Made by a program: the position numbers and the translations under genes. Of a DNA stretch of 64,000 bases, positions 1-9,076 are shown one piece after another (the stretch's first letter is position 1; each line of letters opens with the position of its first letter). The stretch is taken from the NCBI RefSeq assembly GCF_014205215.1, contig NZ_JACHNC010000001.1:6816501-6880500 (forward strand), given 5' to 3'. The notes beneath the pieces are model-generated. The model saw only the letters and a program-made list of their open reading frames with translations. It ran no database searches and had not been told where the DNA came from. Source of the stretch: Actinoplanes lobatus (GTDB lineage Bacteria; Actinomycetota; Actinomycetes; Mycobacteriales; Micromonosporaceae).

Positions 1-305
1 TACGCGGTGAAGACGAACGAGTTCACCACACCGGTACGGAATTGCTGGTCACCGGCGAGTGAGAGGTAGTTGTCCAGGCCGACGAACACGCTGTCCGGGC
101 CGTGCCGTTCGGTGGTGCTGGTGATGAACGACTGGGCGATCGGCACGAGCACGAGCACACCGACCAGTACGGCGGTCGGCGTCAGGAACAGGGCCGCGAG
201 CCGCCAGTCGCGGCCCAGCCGCCGCTGGACGGGCGTGAGGGAGCCGGGCCCCGGTGGCGATGTCGCCTTCACCACCGGGGCCGGCGCTGTGCGCAGCGAC
301 CTCAC
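1..305 (-). CDS. Sugar ABC transporter permease, MalF type (partial, N-terminus only)
   Basis: Inner-membrane permease of a carbohydrate ABC importer. Only about the first 101 residues are present; the gene runs off the left edge. The GTG start overlaps the TGA of the binding-protein gene (GTGA at 302-305), so the two are translationally coupled. A cytoplasmic N-terminal arm of about 35 residues is followed by a hydrophobic helix (roughly 36-57), then the short periplasmic stretch with F-V-G-L-D-N-Y typical of MalF/UgpA-like permeases. A second permease should follow outside the window. No other family fits this pattern beside a solute-binding protein. Confidence 0.85.
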   Translation of the reverse strand, partial: MRSLRTAPAPVVKATSPPGPGSLTPVQRRLGRDWRLAALFLTPTAVLVGVLVLVPIAQSFITSTTERHGPDSVFVGLDNYLSLAGDQQFRTGVVNSFVFTA

Positions 306-1714
306 TGCGGCAGCCCCTGCTGGGAGAAGATCTGCACCATCTTGGCGTGGGCGTCCTTGACCGCCTGCGCGGGCGCCGCGCCCTGCGCGACCTGCTGCAT
401 CATGTCGGTCATGACGTAGGCGGCGACGACGGCCTGCTGTCCGGCGCTGGCCTTCTGCGGGAAGGTCAGGCCGTTCTTGGTCTTCAGCGGCAGGGGCTGC
501 TGGGACATGGTGCGCAGCATCGGGAACGCCGGGTCACCGCCGCCGAAGAACGGGTCGGCGTCCCAGACCTCCTCCCAGGCGGGCATCGCCAGGCCGGGGG
601 CCTCCTTCGCCACGCCGACCAGGGCGGGCGCGGTGATCAGGTACTGGGCGAGGAGCCGGGCGAGGGCGCCGTTCTTGGCGCCCTTGAACACCACGAAGCC
701 CTGGGACTGCCCGAGCAGCAGCGAGGAGTCGGTGGCCGGGCCGATGCAGTCGGAGAAGACGTGCGTGTTGCCGTACACCGGATTCTTCTTGGTCTTGGAG
801 TCGGCGTAGACGCTGAAGCTGTTGCGGGTGTAGCCGAGGACGCCGGCGAGCCAGTTCTCGTTGTTGCTGGTGTCGGTCCAGCTCTCCACGCCGGGTGGCA
901 GCATCGGCTTGAACTTGGGATTGGTGTAGATGTCGCCGAGGAAGGTGACCGCCCGCACCGTCTCCGGCGAGTCGAAGGTGACCTTGCGGCCGTCGTTGGA
1001 GGCGATCGCCCCGCCGTAGGAGTTGATCAGCGCCTCGATCATGCCGTTGGCGTCCCCGGAGCGGTTGATCGTCATGCCCCAGCCGAACCGGCGTTTGCCC
1101 GGGTCGGAGATCGCCAGGCAGACGTCGCGCAGTTCCTCCCAGGTGTAGACGTCCTTCGGGGTGATCCCCTTCTCCTGCATCCAGTCCTTGCGCAGGAACG
1201 ATCCGATGCCGATGAAGTGGTACGGGATCGCGTACCACCTGCCGTCGAAGACGCAGAAGTTCTTGGCCTCGGCGCAGGGTTCGCCGTACTTTGCGGTCAG
1301 CGCCGTGACGACCTCGGTCACGTCCTCCAGGTCGCCCAGCGCGTGGAACTGGGCGATGAACCGTGAGTCGGTCATGAACGCCAGGTCGCGGGCCACGCCG
1401 CCCTTGACCTCGGCGTCGATCTTGGCGACCACGTCGCCCGCGTCGGCCTGGACCAGGCTGTTCTCGATCGTCGTTCCGGTGGCTTCGGCGAATTTCCTGA
1501 TCGAGGCGTCCAGTGCCTCGTTGGCGGCCGTCGAGTACAGCTTCTGCGACAGCACGCCCATCGTGGAGCCTTTCAGCGCCGTGGCGGCGTCGAGCAGTTC
1601 CTTCGGCACCTCCGCCGGGGCGGTGGGCGGCGGCTCCGAGCCGTCGCCGCAGGCGGCCAGGCCGGCCGCGCCGAGCACCCCTACGCCCATTCCCAGAAAG
1701 CCGCGTCTCTTCAT
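302..1714 (-). CDS. Extracellular sugar-binding lipoprotein of an ABC transporter
   Basis: Family 1 type solute-binding protein of 470 residues that would capture a sugar or oligosaccharide outside the membrane and hand it to the downstream permease. The N-terminus has a twin-arginine-like R-R-G-F-L and a lipobox L-A-A-C with the lipidated Cys at residue 22, so it is probably a Tat-exported lipoprotein. The body contains typical SBP segments (W-E-E-L-R-D near 160, the G-Y-T-R region in the middle). It lies 114 bp downstream of the IclR gene on the same strand and overlaps the permease. The palindromes just upstream suggest control by IclR. The exact substrate cannot be read; the neighbouring dehydratase hints at a pentose or sugar acid. 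Confidence 0.88.
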   Translation of the reverse strand: MKRRGFLGMGVGVLGAAGLAACGDGSEPPPTAPAEVPKELLDAATALKGSTMGVLSQKLYSTAANEALDASIRKFAEATGTTIENSLVQADAGDVVAKIDAEVKGGVARDLAFMTDSRFIAQFHALGDLEDVTEVVTALTAKYGEPCAEAKNFCVFDGRWYAIPYHFIGIGSFLRKDWMQEKGITPKDVYTWEELRDVCLAISDPGKRRFGWGMTINRSGDANGMIEALINSYGGAIASNDGRKVTFDSPETVRAVTFLGDIYTNPKFKPMLPPGVESWTDTSNNENWLAGVLGYTRNSFSVYADSKTKKNPVYGNTHVFSDCIGPATDSSLLLGQSQGFVVFKGAKNGALARLLAQYLITAPALVGVAKEAPGLAMPAWEEVWDADPFFGGGDPAFPMLRTMSQQPLPLKTKNGLTFPQKASAGQQAVVAAYVMTDMMQQVAQGAAPAQAVKDAHAKMVQIFSQQGLPQ

Positions 1715-1731
1715 GGCCGCTCAACCCCTTT

Positions 1732-1768
1732 GTTCGAAATCTCGAACGTGGTTCGATATACCGTATCG
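1732..1768. promoter_or_regulatory. Two adjacent inverted repeats, probable IclR operator
   Basis: In the 114-bp gap upstream of the binding-protein gene lie GTTCGA-AATC-TCGAAC (1732-1747), a further GTTCGA half site (1751-1756), and CGATA-TACCG-TATCG (1754-1768). The second repeat shares bases with the half site. The position, 18 bp before the start codon of the transport gene and directly after the IclR gene, suggests the local IclR protein binds here. Binding is inferred. Confidence 0.5.
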
Positions 1769-1828
1769 GGTGGACGCGACGCTAGGACAGACCCATGAGA
1801 GGTGTCAATGTTTCGGAGCGGTTGCCGA

Positions 1829-2599
1829 TTACCGCGATATGTCGCGGTACCCCATGCGCGCCGACAGCGTGGCCGCACCCTCGCGCACCAGCCCGGTCCA
1901 CTTCTCCGGCGCCTGCGGGGTCCAGCGGATGATCGGCGCCGACACGCTCATCGCGGCGACGATCGCGCCGGAATGGTCCCGGACCGGCGCGGCGACACAG
2001 CGCATGGCGATGTCGGACTCCCCGATGTCGGCCGCGACGCCGTCAGCGCGGACCTGATCGAGACGCGCCCGCAGCCGGTCCGGGTCGGTGATGCTGGCCG
2101 GTGTCATGCCCGCCAGGGGACCCTTCGCCAGGACGCCGTCCAGCCCCGCCCGGTCGAGGCCGGCCAGCAGGATCTTGCCGACCGCCGTGCAGTTGGCGGG
2201 CAGCCGGCGCCCCACCGCGGACACCATCCGGACCGGGTGCGTGCTGTCCACCTTGACGAGATAGATGACATCGGCGCCGTCCAGCACGGCCACATGGACC
2301 GCCTCGTCACAGGCGGCCGCCACATCCCGCGCGACACCCTGCGCCTCGCGGACCAGATCGAGCCGCCCCGCGAACGCCGAACCGAGCTGGAACAACGGCA
2401 TGCCGAGCCGGTACCGCACCGGCTGGCCCGGGACGACGATCAGGTACGCCCGCTCCACCAGCGTGACCAGCAGCTCGTGGACGGTGGTCCGGGGCAGGTC
2501 GAGCCGCTCGATCACCTCGCGGGCCGACAACTCCGGCCGGTCCAGGAACAGTTCGAGGATGTCGAGCGCGCGGATGACCGCCGGTACCACACGGGCCAC
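1829..2599 (-). CDS. IclR-family transcriptional regulator
   Basis: 256 residues, the usual IclR length. The N-terminal winged helix covers about residues 5-65 (A-L-D-I-L-E-L-F, then L-S-A-R-E-V-I and the recognition-helix region L-P-R-T-T-V-H-E-L-L). The C-terminal effector domain has the characteristic N-C-T-A-V-G-K stretch around 160. The GTG start has an AAAGGAC ribosome site 8 bases upstream. It lies back to back with the dehydratase (25 bp between starts) and head to tail with the transporter, so it probably senses the sugar acid handled by these genes. Confidence 0.93.
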   Translation of the reverse strand: MARVVPAVIRALDILELFLDRPELSAREVIERLDLPRTTVHELLVTLVERAYLIVVPGQPVRYRLGMPLFQLGSAFAGRLDLVREAQGVARDVAAACDEAVHVAVLDGADVIYLVKVDSTHPVRMVSAVGRRLPANCTAVGKILLAGLDRAGLDGVLAKGPLAGMTPASITDPDRLRARLDQVRADGVAADIGESDIAMRCVAAPVRDHSGAIVAAMSVSAPIIRWTPQAPEKWTGLVREGAATLSARMGYRDISR

Positions 2600-2624
2600 G
2601 TCAACAGTCCTTTCGGAGGGTCAC

Positions 2625-3497
2625 ATGCCGATATCCCTTCACCACGTGCGTGTTGGCGCCGGGTCACGCTGGACAGTGTGCCAGGACGGCGAGTGGGCCG
2701 AACTCGGCGGCACACTCGCCGACCTGCTCGCCGGGCCGCTCGACCGGGCCCGGGCCACGATCGAGGCCGCCCTTCCCGCTGCCCTTCCCGGCCCCGCTCC
2801 GCACGGTCCCTTCCTCCCCCCGATCGACCGGCAGGAGATCTGGGCGGCCGGGGTCACCTACCTGCGCAGCCGCGACGGGCGCCGGGAGGAGTCCGGGCAC
2901 GGCCCGCTCTACGACCACGTCTACGACAGCGACCGGCCGGAGATCTTCTTCAAATCCAGCCCCTGGCGCGTGGTCGGCGACCGCGACCCGGTCGGGATCC
3001 GCGCCGACTCCGGCTGGGACGTGCCCGAGGCCGAGGTGGGCCTGGTGCTCAACGCGGCCGGCGACGTGTTCGGCTACACCCTCGGCAACGACATGAGCAG
3101 CCGGTCGATCGAGGGCCTGAACCCGCTCTACCTGCCACAGGCCAAGATCTACGACCGGTCCTGCGCGATCGGGCCGGCGATCGTGCCGAGCTGGGCGGCC
3201 GGTCCCGGCCCGTTCGAGATCGGCCTGCGAGTGCTGCGCGACGGCCGGGAGGCGTACGCCGCGACGGCCTCCACCGCAGGCATGGCCCGCAGCTTCGCCG
3301 ACCTCGCCGGCTGGCTGTTCCGGGCGCTGAGCTTCCCGGCCGGCGTGGTGCTGCTGACCGGCACCGGCGTGGTGCCCGACGCCGACTTCACCGCCCGCCC
3401 CGGCGACACGATCGAGATCCGGTGCCCGGAACTCGGGATGCTGACCAACGGGGTCGTCGCGGTGGGGTGCGCGCCGGCGGACGCTGACGACGGCTGA
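2625..3497 (+). CDS. FAH-fold 2-dehydro-3-deoxy-D-pentonate (arabinonate) dehydratase-like enzyme
   Basis: 290-residue fumarylacetoacetate-hydrolase fold protein. Within the fold it carries the blocks I associate with 2-keto-3-deoxy-D-arabinonate dehydratases: R-P-E-I-F-F-K, the metal-binding E-x-E in P-E-A-E-V-G-L, G-N-D-M-S-S-R followed by E-G-L-N-P-L-Y-L-P-Q-A-K, and a C-terminal T-G-T-G-V-V. Such enzymes dehydrate the ketodeoxy acid to an alpha-ketoglutarate semialdehyde in non-phosphorylative pentose oxidation. The ATG at 2625 is chosen because CGGAGGG (2614-2620) precedes it; the open frame extends further upstream across the IclR gene but without signal. A simple fumarylpyruvate or acylpyruvate hydrolase is less likely because of the dehydratase-specific blocks. 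Confidence 0.78.
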   Translation: MPISLHHVRVGAGSRWTVCQDGEWAELGGTLADLLAGPLDRARATIEAALPAALPGPAPHGPFLPPIDRQEIWAAGVTYLRSRDGRREESGHGPLYDHVYDSDRPEIFFKSSPWRVVGDRDPVGIRADSGWDVPEAEVGLVLNAAGDVFGYTLGNDMSSRSIEGLNPLYLPQAKIYDRSCAIGPAIVPSWAAGPGPFEIGLRVLRDGREAYAATASTAGMARSFADLAGWLFRALSFPAGVVLLTGTGVVPDADFTARPGDTIEIRCPELGMLTNGVVAVGCAPADADDG

Positions 3498-3528
3498 CGC
3501 TCTGCTTGTCCGCGGCGGCCGGCACGGC

Positions 3529-3552
3529 GGCGCCGGCATCGACGCCGGCGCC
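3529..3552. terminator. Bidirectional terminator-like hairpin
   Basis: GGCGCCGGC (3529-3537) pairs with GCCGGCGCC (3544-3552) across a 6-base loop, between two convergent genes. There is no T-run on either side. Confidence 0.5.
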
Positions 3553-3559
3553 GGCCCGG

Positions 3560-4561
3560 TCAGCCGCCGTTGACCGGGTGGAACGGCTTGGGCAGGGTGC
3601 GGGGCGCCGCCGAGCGGGCCGTGACCGCCGGAGCCGCCGGCAGACTGTCCATCAGCGTGCGGCCGATCTTGGCGTGCGCCTCCACCGCCGGATGGGTGGC
3701 GCCGTAGTTCTCCGGATCGCCCAGCCCTTCAGCGAACATCGCGTACGTCAGCAGCGGCGAACCGTCGACGCCGAACATGATGCCGGCCTCGTGCCGGGAC
3801 TCGCCGAGGCTGTTGAAGTCGGCGCCGTACTTGGTGGCGACGCGCTCGCGCTCCCGCGACGACATCACCCGCCGGACACCGTCGTGGTAGCCGTTGAGCC
3901 ACCGGGTGACGCTGAGCAGGAAGTCACAGGACTCCGGCTTGAGCAGCGTCTTGGTGGCCAGCCGCCACAGCAGGTCGTGCATCTCCCGCGGCGTCGTCGT
4001 ACCCAGGAAGAACCGGTTCGGATTGGCGACCGGCTGGACCCGGGTGTGCACGAACCCCTTGGCCGCCAGAATCTCGTTGATCTCCAGGGCAGGAACGACA
4101 CGACCACACATCCGTACGGCCGTGTTGTCGGACACCAGCAGCATCGCGGTGAGGAAGTTCGCCACCGTGATCTCATCACCCCACACCCGGTGCAGGTGGT
4201 AGATGCCGGAGCCGCCCAGAATGATGTCGGCCGGCAGGTCGAGCTTGGTGCCCAGACTCAGCAGACCCCGGTCGATCTTGTCCATGACAGCGGTGGCGAC
4301 CGCCAGCTTCTGCACGCTGTACCCGTTGGTGACGTGGTCGGCGTCGTCCTCCACGACGGGCCGCAGCACGCCGGCCGCGTCCACCGCGGCGATGTGGGTA
4401 TGCCAGAGGCCGCCGGCCTTGGCCTTCTCCCGCTCGTACACCCTCCGGATGCCACGCGGCCCGGACGGCGCGGCCTCGGCGGGCCCGCTCACGCCCGCGC
4501 CGACGACCGCCGCGGCGGCGCCGATCCCGAGTGCCGAACGGCGCGACAAGCTGGATGACAT
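3560..4561 (-). CDS. Exported serine hydrolase of the class A beta-lactamase fold
   Basis: 333 residues with a Tat signal (R-R-S-A-L-G-I-G at 7-14, Ala-rich helix, cleavage near A-E-A-A around 31). The beta-lactamase triad of motifs is present: S-V-Q-K at 82-85 (nucleophile Ser82, Lys85), S-D-N at 144-146, and K-Y-G near 244 in place of K-T-G. It should act outside the membrane as an acyl-serine hydrolase on a beta-lactam or peptide-like substrate. The Tyr in the third motif and the extra length over about 290 residues argue against an ordinary penicillinase; a D,D-peptidase-like or unknown hydrolase is equally possible. GAGGAGA precedes the ATG. No regulator of the BlaI/AmpR type is adjacent. 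Confidence 0.75.
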   Translation of the reverse strand: MSSSLSRRSALGIGAAAAVVGAGVSGPAEAAPSGPRGIRRVYEREKAKAGGLWHTHIAAVDAAGVLRPVVEDDADHVTNGYSVQKLAVATAVMDKIDRGLLSLGTKLDLPADIILGGSGIYHLHRVWGDEITVANFLTAMLLVSDNTAVRMCGRVVPALEINEILAAKGFVHTRVQPVANPNRFFLGTTTPREMHDLLWRLATKTLLKPESCDFLLSVTRWLNGYHDGVRRVMSSRERERVATKYGADFNSLGESRHEAGIMFGVDGSPLLTYAMFAEGLGDPENYGATHPAVEAHAKIGRTLMDSLPAAPAVTARSAAPRTLPKPFHPVNGG

Positions 4562-4704
4562 CGTGTCTCCTCAGTGGATGGACGGCGAATCACGGCGCAA
4601 GGTACACCATGCCCGCTCCACCAACAGCCTTGTCGCCCGCGTTCCGGGATCGCCATTCTGCGTTCCCCGTTGGGAAGATCGAGCCCGGACTCTAGAGTGA
4701 CGCC

Positions 4705-5304
4705 GTGGGAAACCAGCCGGTCCGTGACGCCTACTCCGCCATGTCTGAGCAGTACATCGCCTTGATCAAGGGTGGGCAGGCCGACGTGGACGACACGGCC
4801 CTCGTCCGGGACCACCTCGCCGGCCTGGACGGCAGGGTGCTCGACCTCGGCTGCGGCCCCGGGCACTGGAGCGCCTACCTGCATTCGTGCGGCGCCGACG
4901 TGATCGGTATCGACCTGGTCCCCGAGTTCATCCACCACGCGCGGACGAACTTTCCCGGGCCGGAGTTCCGGCTCGGATCGATGACCGGCCTGGACCTTCC
5001 CGACCACTCGGTGGCCGGGATCCTCTCCTGGTATTCGACCATCCACCTACCGCCACCGGAACTGGACGGTGTACTCACCGAGTTCCGCCGGATGTTGGCC
5101 CCTTCCGGGAAGCTGGTGATCGGCTTCTTCGACAGCGCCGACGTGGTGGCCGCGTTCGACCACAAGGTTCATCGGGCATACCGCTGGCCCGTGGACGAGT
5201 TCTCCGCACGCCTGGAAAAGGCCGGTTTCACCGAACTTCAGCGCTCAAGGAAACAGTTGCCGGACCGCCCGGACCGCATGTATGCGGCCATCGCCGCGAC
5301 ATAG
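4705..5304 (+). CDS. Class I SAM-dependent methyltransferase
   Basis: 199 residues, cytoplasmic. The SAM-binding motif I reads V-L-D-L-G-C-G-P-G-H-W (about 46-56), followed by the acidic end of strand 2 (G-I-D-L-V-P) and motif III with L-P-D-H-S-V-A-G-I-L. The post-III segment L-A-P-S-G-K-L-V-I-G-F-F is typical of the UbiE/type-11 group. The substrate cannot be inferred; it stands alone between an outward-facing hydrolase and an acetyltransferase. The start is a GTG with only a weak ribosome site. Confidence 0.85.
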   Translation: MGNQPVRDAYSAMSEQYIALIKGGQADVDDTALVRDHLAGLDGRVLDLGCGPGHWSAYLHSCGADVIGIDLVPEFIHHARTNFPGPEFRLGSMTGLDLPDHSVAGILSWYSTIHLPPPELDGVLTEFRRMLAPSGKLVIGFFDSADVVAAFDHKVHRAYRWPVDEFSARLEKAGFTELQRSRKQLPDRPDRMYAAIAAT

Positions 5305-5615
5305 TGGTCACCTGACCACTGGATCAGCCCAGCCTGAAACCTGCTGCGCTGGGCAGGCCGGCGCCGATCAGCTCGAAGGCAGGCAACCCAGCGCGACCTG
5401 CACCCTCGCGAGCAGCGTCTTGGTCACGATGCCGGACAGCTCGCCGAGTGCTTTGACGGGCGCGGGGCCCGCTCGATCCGGCTGTGATCGCGCCCTGGAC
5501 AGCCACGCCTTCGACGGGATCGCGCTCTTCAGTGACATGACGTGCCGCCGCGCACGTTCGACGCCGGGCTCGGACATCTCCTTGAGGCTTTCGCCATCGC
5601 GGGAGGTATATCGAG
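5305..5615. other. Gap without a convincing gene
   Basis: 311 bases. Open frames exist on both strands, but none has a start with a ribosome site or a recognisable protein, and their composition does not follow the codon bias of neighbouring genes. A decayed gene on the minus strand is possible. Confidence 0.5.
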
Positions 5616-6185
5616 GTGCGCTCGCGCGATCCTCCTGGTCCGATGTTGACGATGTCCTCCACACCACGAGCCGCCATGTCGCGGTCACTGCGCACCGAAC
5701 GTCTGAGGCTGGACGCCTTCACCGCCGATGATGCCGTCGAGTTGCACGCACTCTTCGCCGACCCGGACACGCATACCATCGGATCTGGACCCTTCACCGC
5801 CTTCGAGCAGACCGAACGCTGGATCGACAATCGCATCGCAGCGCAACGCGACCATGGCCTGTGTTGGTATGCGGTTCGATGCTTCGAGACCGGACTGCTG
5901 ATCGGCAATTGCGGGATGCTCAAAGGCCGAACCGGTTGCGAGGAACCGGAACTCGGCTACATGATCCAGGCCTCGTACCGAGGCCGCGGCTATGCCACCG
6001 AAGCAGCCGCGGCGGTGCTACAGCAGTGTCACGCTGTTGGCGTACGTCGGGTGTGGGCCAGCATCCGCCCTCACAACCTCGCATCGCGCCACATCGTCAC
6101 GCGACTGGGCATGCACCTGGACCGCACGGACAACGACGACCAGGGCGAACTGCTCTTCTACGCCATTGACCTGCACTTCCGTTGA
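5616..6185 (+). CDS. GNAT-family N-acetyltransferase (RimJ/RimL type)
   Basis: Up to 189 residues. The family opening L-R-T-E-R-L-R-L-D-A-F lies at about 25-35, and the acetyl-CoA binding loop Y-R-G-R-G-Y-A-T-E-A follows the strand E-L-G-Y-M-I. The C-terminal stretch R-P-H-N-L-A-S-R-H-I-V-T-R-L-G-M is typical of alanine-N-acetyltransferase-like members. The GTG at 5616 is preceded by GGGAGG (5601-5606); ATG codons at 5643, 5652 and 5676 are alternatives, and the domain itself begins only after the last. The gene has a lower GC share than its neighbours, which could mean recent arrival. The substrate is unknown. Confidence 0.87.
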   Translation: MRSRDPPGPMLTMSSTPRAAMSRSLRTERLRLDAFTADDAVELHALFADPDTHTIGSGPFTAFEQTERWIDNRIAAQRDHGLCWYAVRCFETGLLIGNCGMLKGRTGCEEPELGYMIQASYRGRGYATEAAAAVLQQCHAVGVRRVWASIRPHNLASRHIVTRLGMHLDRTDNDDQGELLFYAIDLHFR

Positions 6186-6518
6186 CCACCCATCCCGGTA
6201 TGCCTGGCTCGACCGGTGGAACCGGATGGCCGCCCGGCCGTCCACTCCCTTCACCACCACCCGATGGGACGGCCAGCCGGGCGACCGGGAAACCCGCAGG
6301 TGCGGCTCTCGGCCCGGAGAGGCCGCCGCCGGCCCGATCACCCCGTCGTGAGGCGCCGGCGGGGACGGAACGCCAACAATGCGACGAGGAGCAACGTCAC
6401 CGGCAGGCCGAAGAGCCACAGCGCGGTGCCGGGATCAATCCACCCTGCCGTGCGGGCGATGTCCAGGAGTGTTCCGGTCAGCAGGGCAGTGCCAAGGTGA
6501 GGCAGAACGAGATCGCCT

Positions 6519-7478
<960 letters not shown>

Positions 7479-7510
7479 AAAATCGTCCCTTCCCGCCCCC
7501 ATGGATCGTT

Positions 7511-7525
7511 CCGAACCTTGTTCGG
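7511..7525. promoter_or_regulatory. Palindrome between lactonase and AsnC genes
   Basis: CCGAAC-CTT-GTTCGG lies in the centre of the 108-bp divergent promoter region, a suitable site for the AsnC-type protein to control itself and the lactonase gene. Function is inferred. Confidence 0.4.
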
Positions 7526-7586
7526 CGCAAGGTCGATACTGCTGTATGAGGTATGGTCCTATCAAGAACTACTTGAATGGATTTCC

Positions 7587-8027
7587 ATGGATCACATCGA
7601 TAGAGCGCTGCTGGCGAAGCTCCAAGAGGACGCCACCCAGTCGTACGCCGGGCTGGGGCAGGCGGTCGGCCTCTCCGCCGGCGCGGCCCATGAGCGCGTA
7701 CGGAAGCTGCGGGAGCGCGGCGTTATCCGCCGGACCACGGTTGAGGTGGACCCGGCCGTGGTGGGCGGCGGCGTCCTGGCTTTCGTCATGGTCGACTCGA
7801 CGTCTTGGATGGGCGATACGGCGGAGGACTTCGCGGCGCTGCCCGAGATCGTGGAGGCGCACATCATCGCCGGCAGCGCCTCGGTCCTGGTGAAGGTCAG
7901 GACGGCGACGACCGAACTGCTACAGGACGTGTTGCGCCGAATCTACGCGATCGACGGCGTCAGCGGGACGCAGGCCACGGTGGTGCTGGAAACCTTCTTC
8001 GAACGACCTGTCTCGCCGCAGGCGTGA
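7587..8027 (+). CDS. Lrp/AsnC-family transcriptional regulator
   Basis: 146 residues. The N-terminal helix-turn-helix reads D-R-A-L-L-A-K-L-Q-E-D-A and then G-L-G-Q-A-V-G-L-S-A-G-A-A-H-E-R-V-R-K-L-R-E-R-G-style elements up to G-V-I; the C-terminal RAM-like domain (about 65-140) has the expected beta-alpha-beta pattern with G-S-A-S-V-L-V-K-V. It starts at the ATG at 7587, which aligns with family N-termini; the same frame is open far upstream without signal. It probably binds an amino acid or small acid. Its stop is 6 bp from the convergent lipoprotein gene. Confidence 0.9.
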   Translation: MDHIDRALLAKLQEDATQSYAGLGQAVGLSAGAAHERVRKLRERGVIRRTTVEVDPAVVGGGVLAFVMVDSTSWMGDTAEDFAALPEIVEAHIIAGSASVLVKVRTATTELLQDVLRRIYAIDGVSGTQATVVLETFFERPVSPQA

Positions 8028-8033
8028 CGAGGC

Positions 8034-8480
8034 TTAGCCCCGAACCGTCTCCAGACGAGTCGTTGAGGCAGGTATCGGATCGCCGGGTTGGGGTGTGCGG
8101 GTACCCAGGTTGACATACCAGGATCCGTCGATCGAACTGATCGCTATCTGGTCGACGATCTTGGTGCCGTGGGTATCCGTGGCGGAGATCCGTGCAACAT
8201 CGATGGCGCCGGTTATCGGGTTCGTCAGCCAGGTGGTCCGGGGGTTGATCCACTCGCGGTCACCGATTGCAGCGATCTTCTGATCGATCTCGCTCACCTG
8301 GTCGAAGGCTGGATTGTTGAGCTCGAGGAGACGGCTTCTGTCGCCCTGCTGGATGGCGTCGACATAAGCAGCGACAACCTCGTCCCCGCTCAGGCCTTCG
8401 GTGGGAGACGACGTGCACGCTACCGCCCAGGGCAGCACGACCGATGCCACGAGTACCGAACGCGACAACTTGCCAATCAT
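8034..8480 (-). CDS. Small lipoprotein of unknown function
   Basis: 148 residues with a signal helix and a lipobox A-V-A-C (Cys near 22), then a low-complexity T-S-S-P. The mature part is about 125 residues, with S-G-D-E-V-V-A-A-Y-V-D-A-I near its start and a beta-rich end (G-S-W-Y-V-N-L-G). This layout resembles NTF2-like or DUF4878-type outer lipoproteins, but the match is only by shape. TGGAGC precedes the ATG. It follows the MerR gene on the same strand after a 113-bp gap. Confidence 0.72.
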   Translation of the reverse strand: MIGKLSRSVLVASVVLPWAVACTSSPTEGLSGDEVVAAYVDAIQQGDRSRLLELNNPAFDQVSEIDQKIAAIGDREWINPRTTWLTNPITGAIDVARISATDTHGTKIVDQIAISSIDGSWYVNLGTRTPQPGDPIPASTTRLETVRG

Positions 8481-8593
8481 CGATGCTCCATCAGACGGTT
8501 CGAGCGGGCCGCGGCCATTGTCGGGTGCTTCCGGCTGCTGAGGTATCGGCTGGTCAGGCGGGGCGGCACGCCGGGCGTGGGCCAACTTTCTCG

Positions 8594-8962
8594 TCATTCG
8601 GCAGCGAACCGGGACCGATGCTCCCGGTTGATGGCGATCAACTGGTCGAGCGCGTCGCGGGCCTGGGTGAGTTCCTCGATGTGTTGCGTGATGCGGTCCC
8701 GTTCCTGCTGCAACTGCGTCCAGGCGGCGTCGGCGTTCTGGGCGGTGGGCGAGTCGACGCACGGCAGCAGCTCGGCGATCGTGCGGCTGGCGAGCCCGGC
8801 GGCGTACAGCCGCTGGATGAACCGCACCCGGCTGACCTCCTTGTCGGTGTACTGGCGTTGGCCGCCCGGGCTGCGGGTGCTGACGAGTAGCCCTTGCTCC
8901 TCGTAGTAGCGCAGGGAACGCACGCTCACCCCGGCCCGCGCCGCGAGATCACCGATCCGCAT
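8594..8962 (-). CDS. MerR-family transcriptional regulator
   Basis: 122 residues. MerR winged helix at 1-70: M-R-I-G-D-L-A-A-R-A-G-V-S-V-R-S-L-R-Y-Y-E-E-Q-G-L-L pattern, then V-R-F-I-Q-R-L. A dimerisation coiled coil spans about 80-118. It has no conserved Cys cluster for metal sensing, so it is a stress or xenobiotic type rather than a mercury or copper sensor. GAGGAGG stands ahead of the ATG. It is divergent from an old yellow enzyme gene through a promoter with a MerR-type long spacer. Confidence 0.92.
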   Translation of the reverse strand: MRIGDLAARAGVSVRSLRYYEEQGLLVSTRSPGGQRQYTDKEVSRVRFIQRLYAAGLASRTIAELLPCVDSPTAQNADAAWTQLQQERDRITQHIEELTQARDALDQLIAINREHRSRFAAE

Positions 8963-8995
8963 GTGGCCTCCTCGCTGTGATCTGCTTCGCAAACC

Positions 8996-9027
8996 TTGCA
9001 TCTGACGTCAATGTCAGGTCTTAGCGT
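8996..9027 (+). promoter_or_regulatory. MerR-type promoter with dyad for the old yellow enzyme gene
   Basis: A -35-like TTGCAT (8996-9001) and a -10-like TAGCGT (9022-9027) are separated by 20 bp, longer than the usual 17, as MerR activators require. Inside the spacer is CTGAC-GTCAAT-GTCAG (9002-9017). The adjoining MerR gene is the obvious regulator. Confidence 0.6.
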
Positions 9028-9076
9028 AGCGGCGCGTCCGGTCGGCGGGCGCCATGCTCCTGGAAGGCAGTGCGTG

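Noticed and set aside
254..1366. Long plus-strand open frame of 370 aa
   Set aside because: Antisense shadow of the binding-protein gene; its Gly/Val/Arg-rich translation has no domain.
5324..5923. Minus-strand open frame of 199 aa over the acetyltransferase start
   Set aside because: No ribosome site and no recognisable fold; the acetyltransferase on the other strand is clear.
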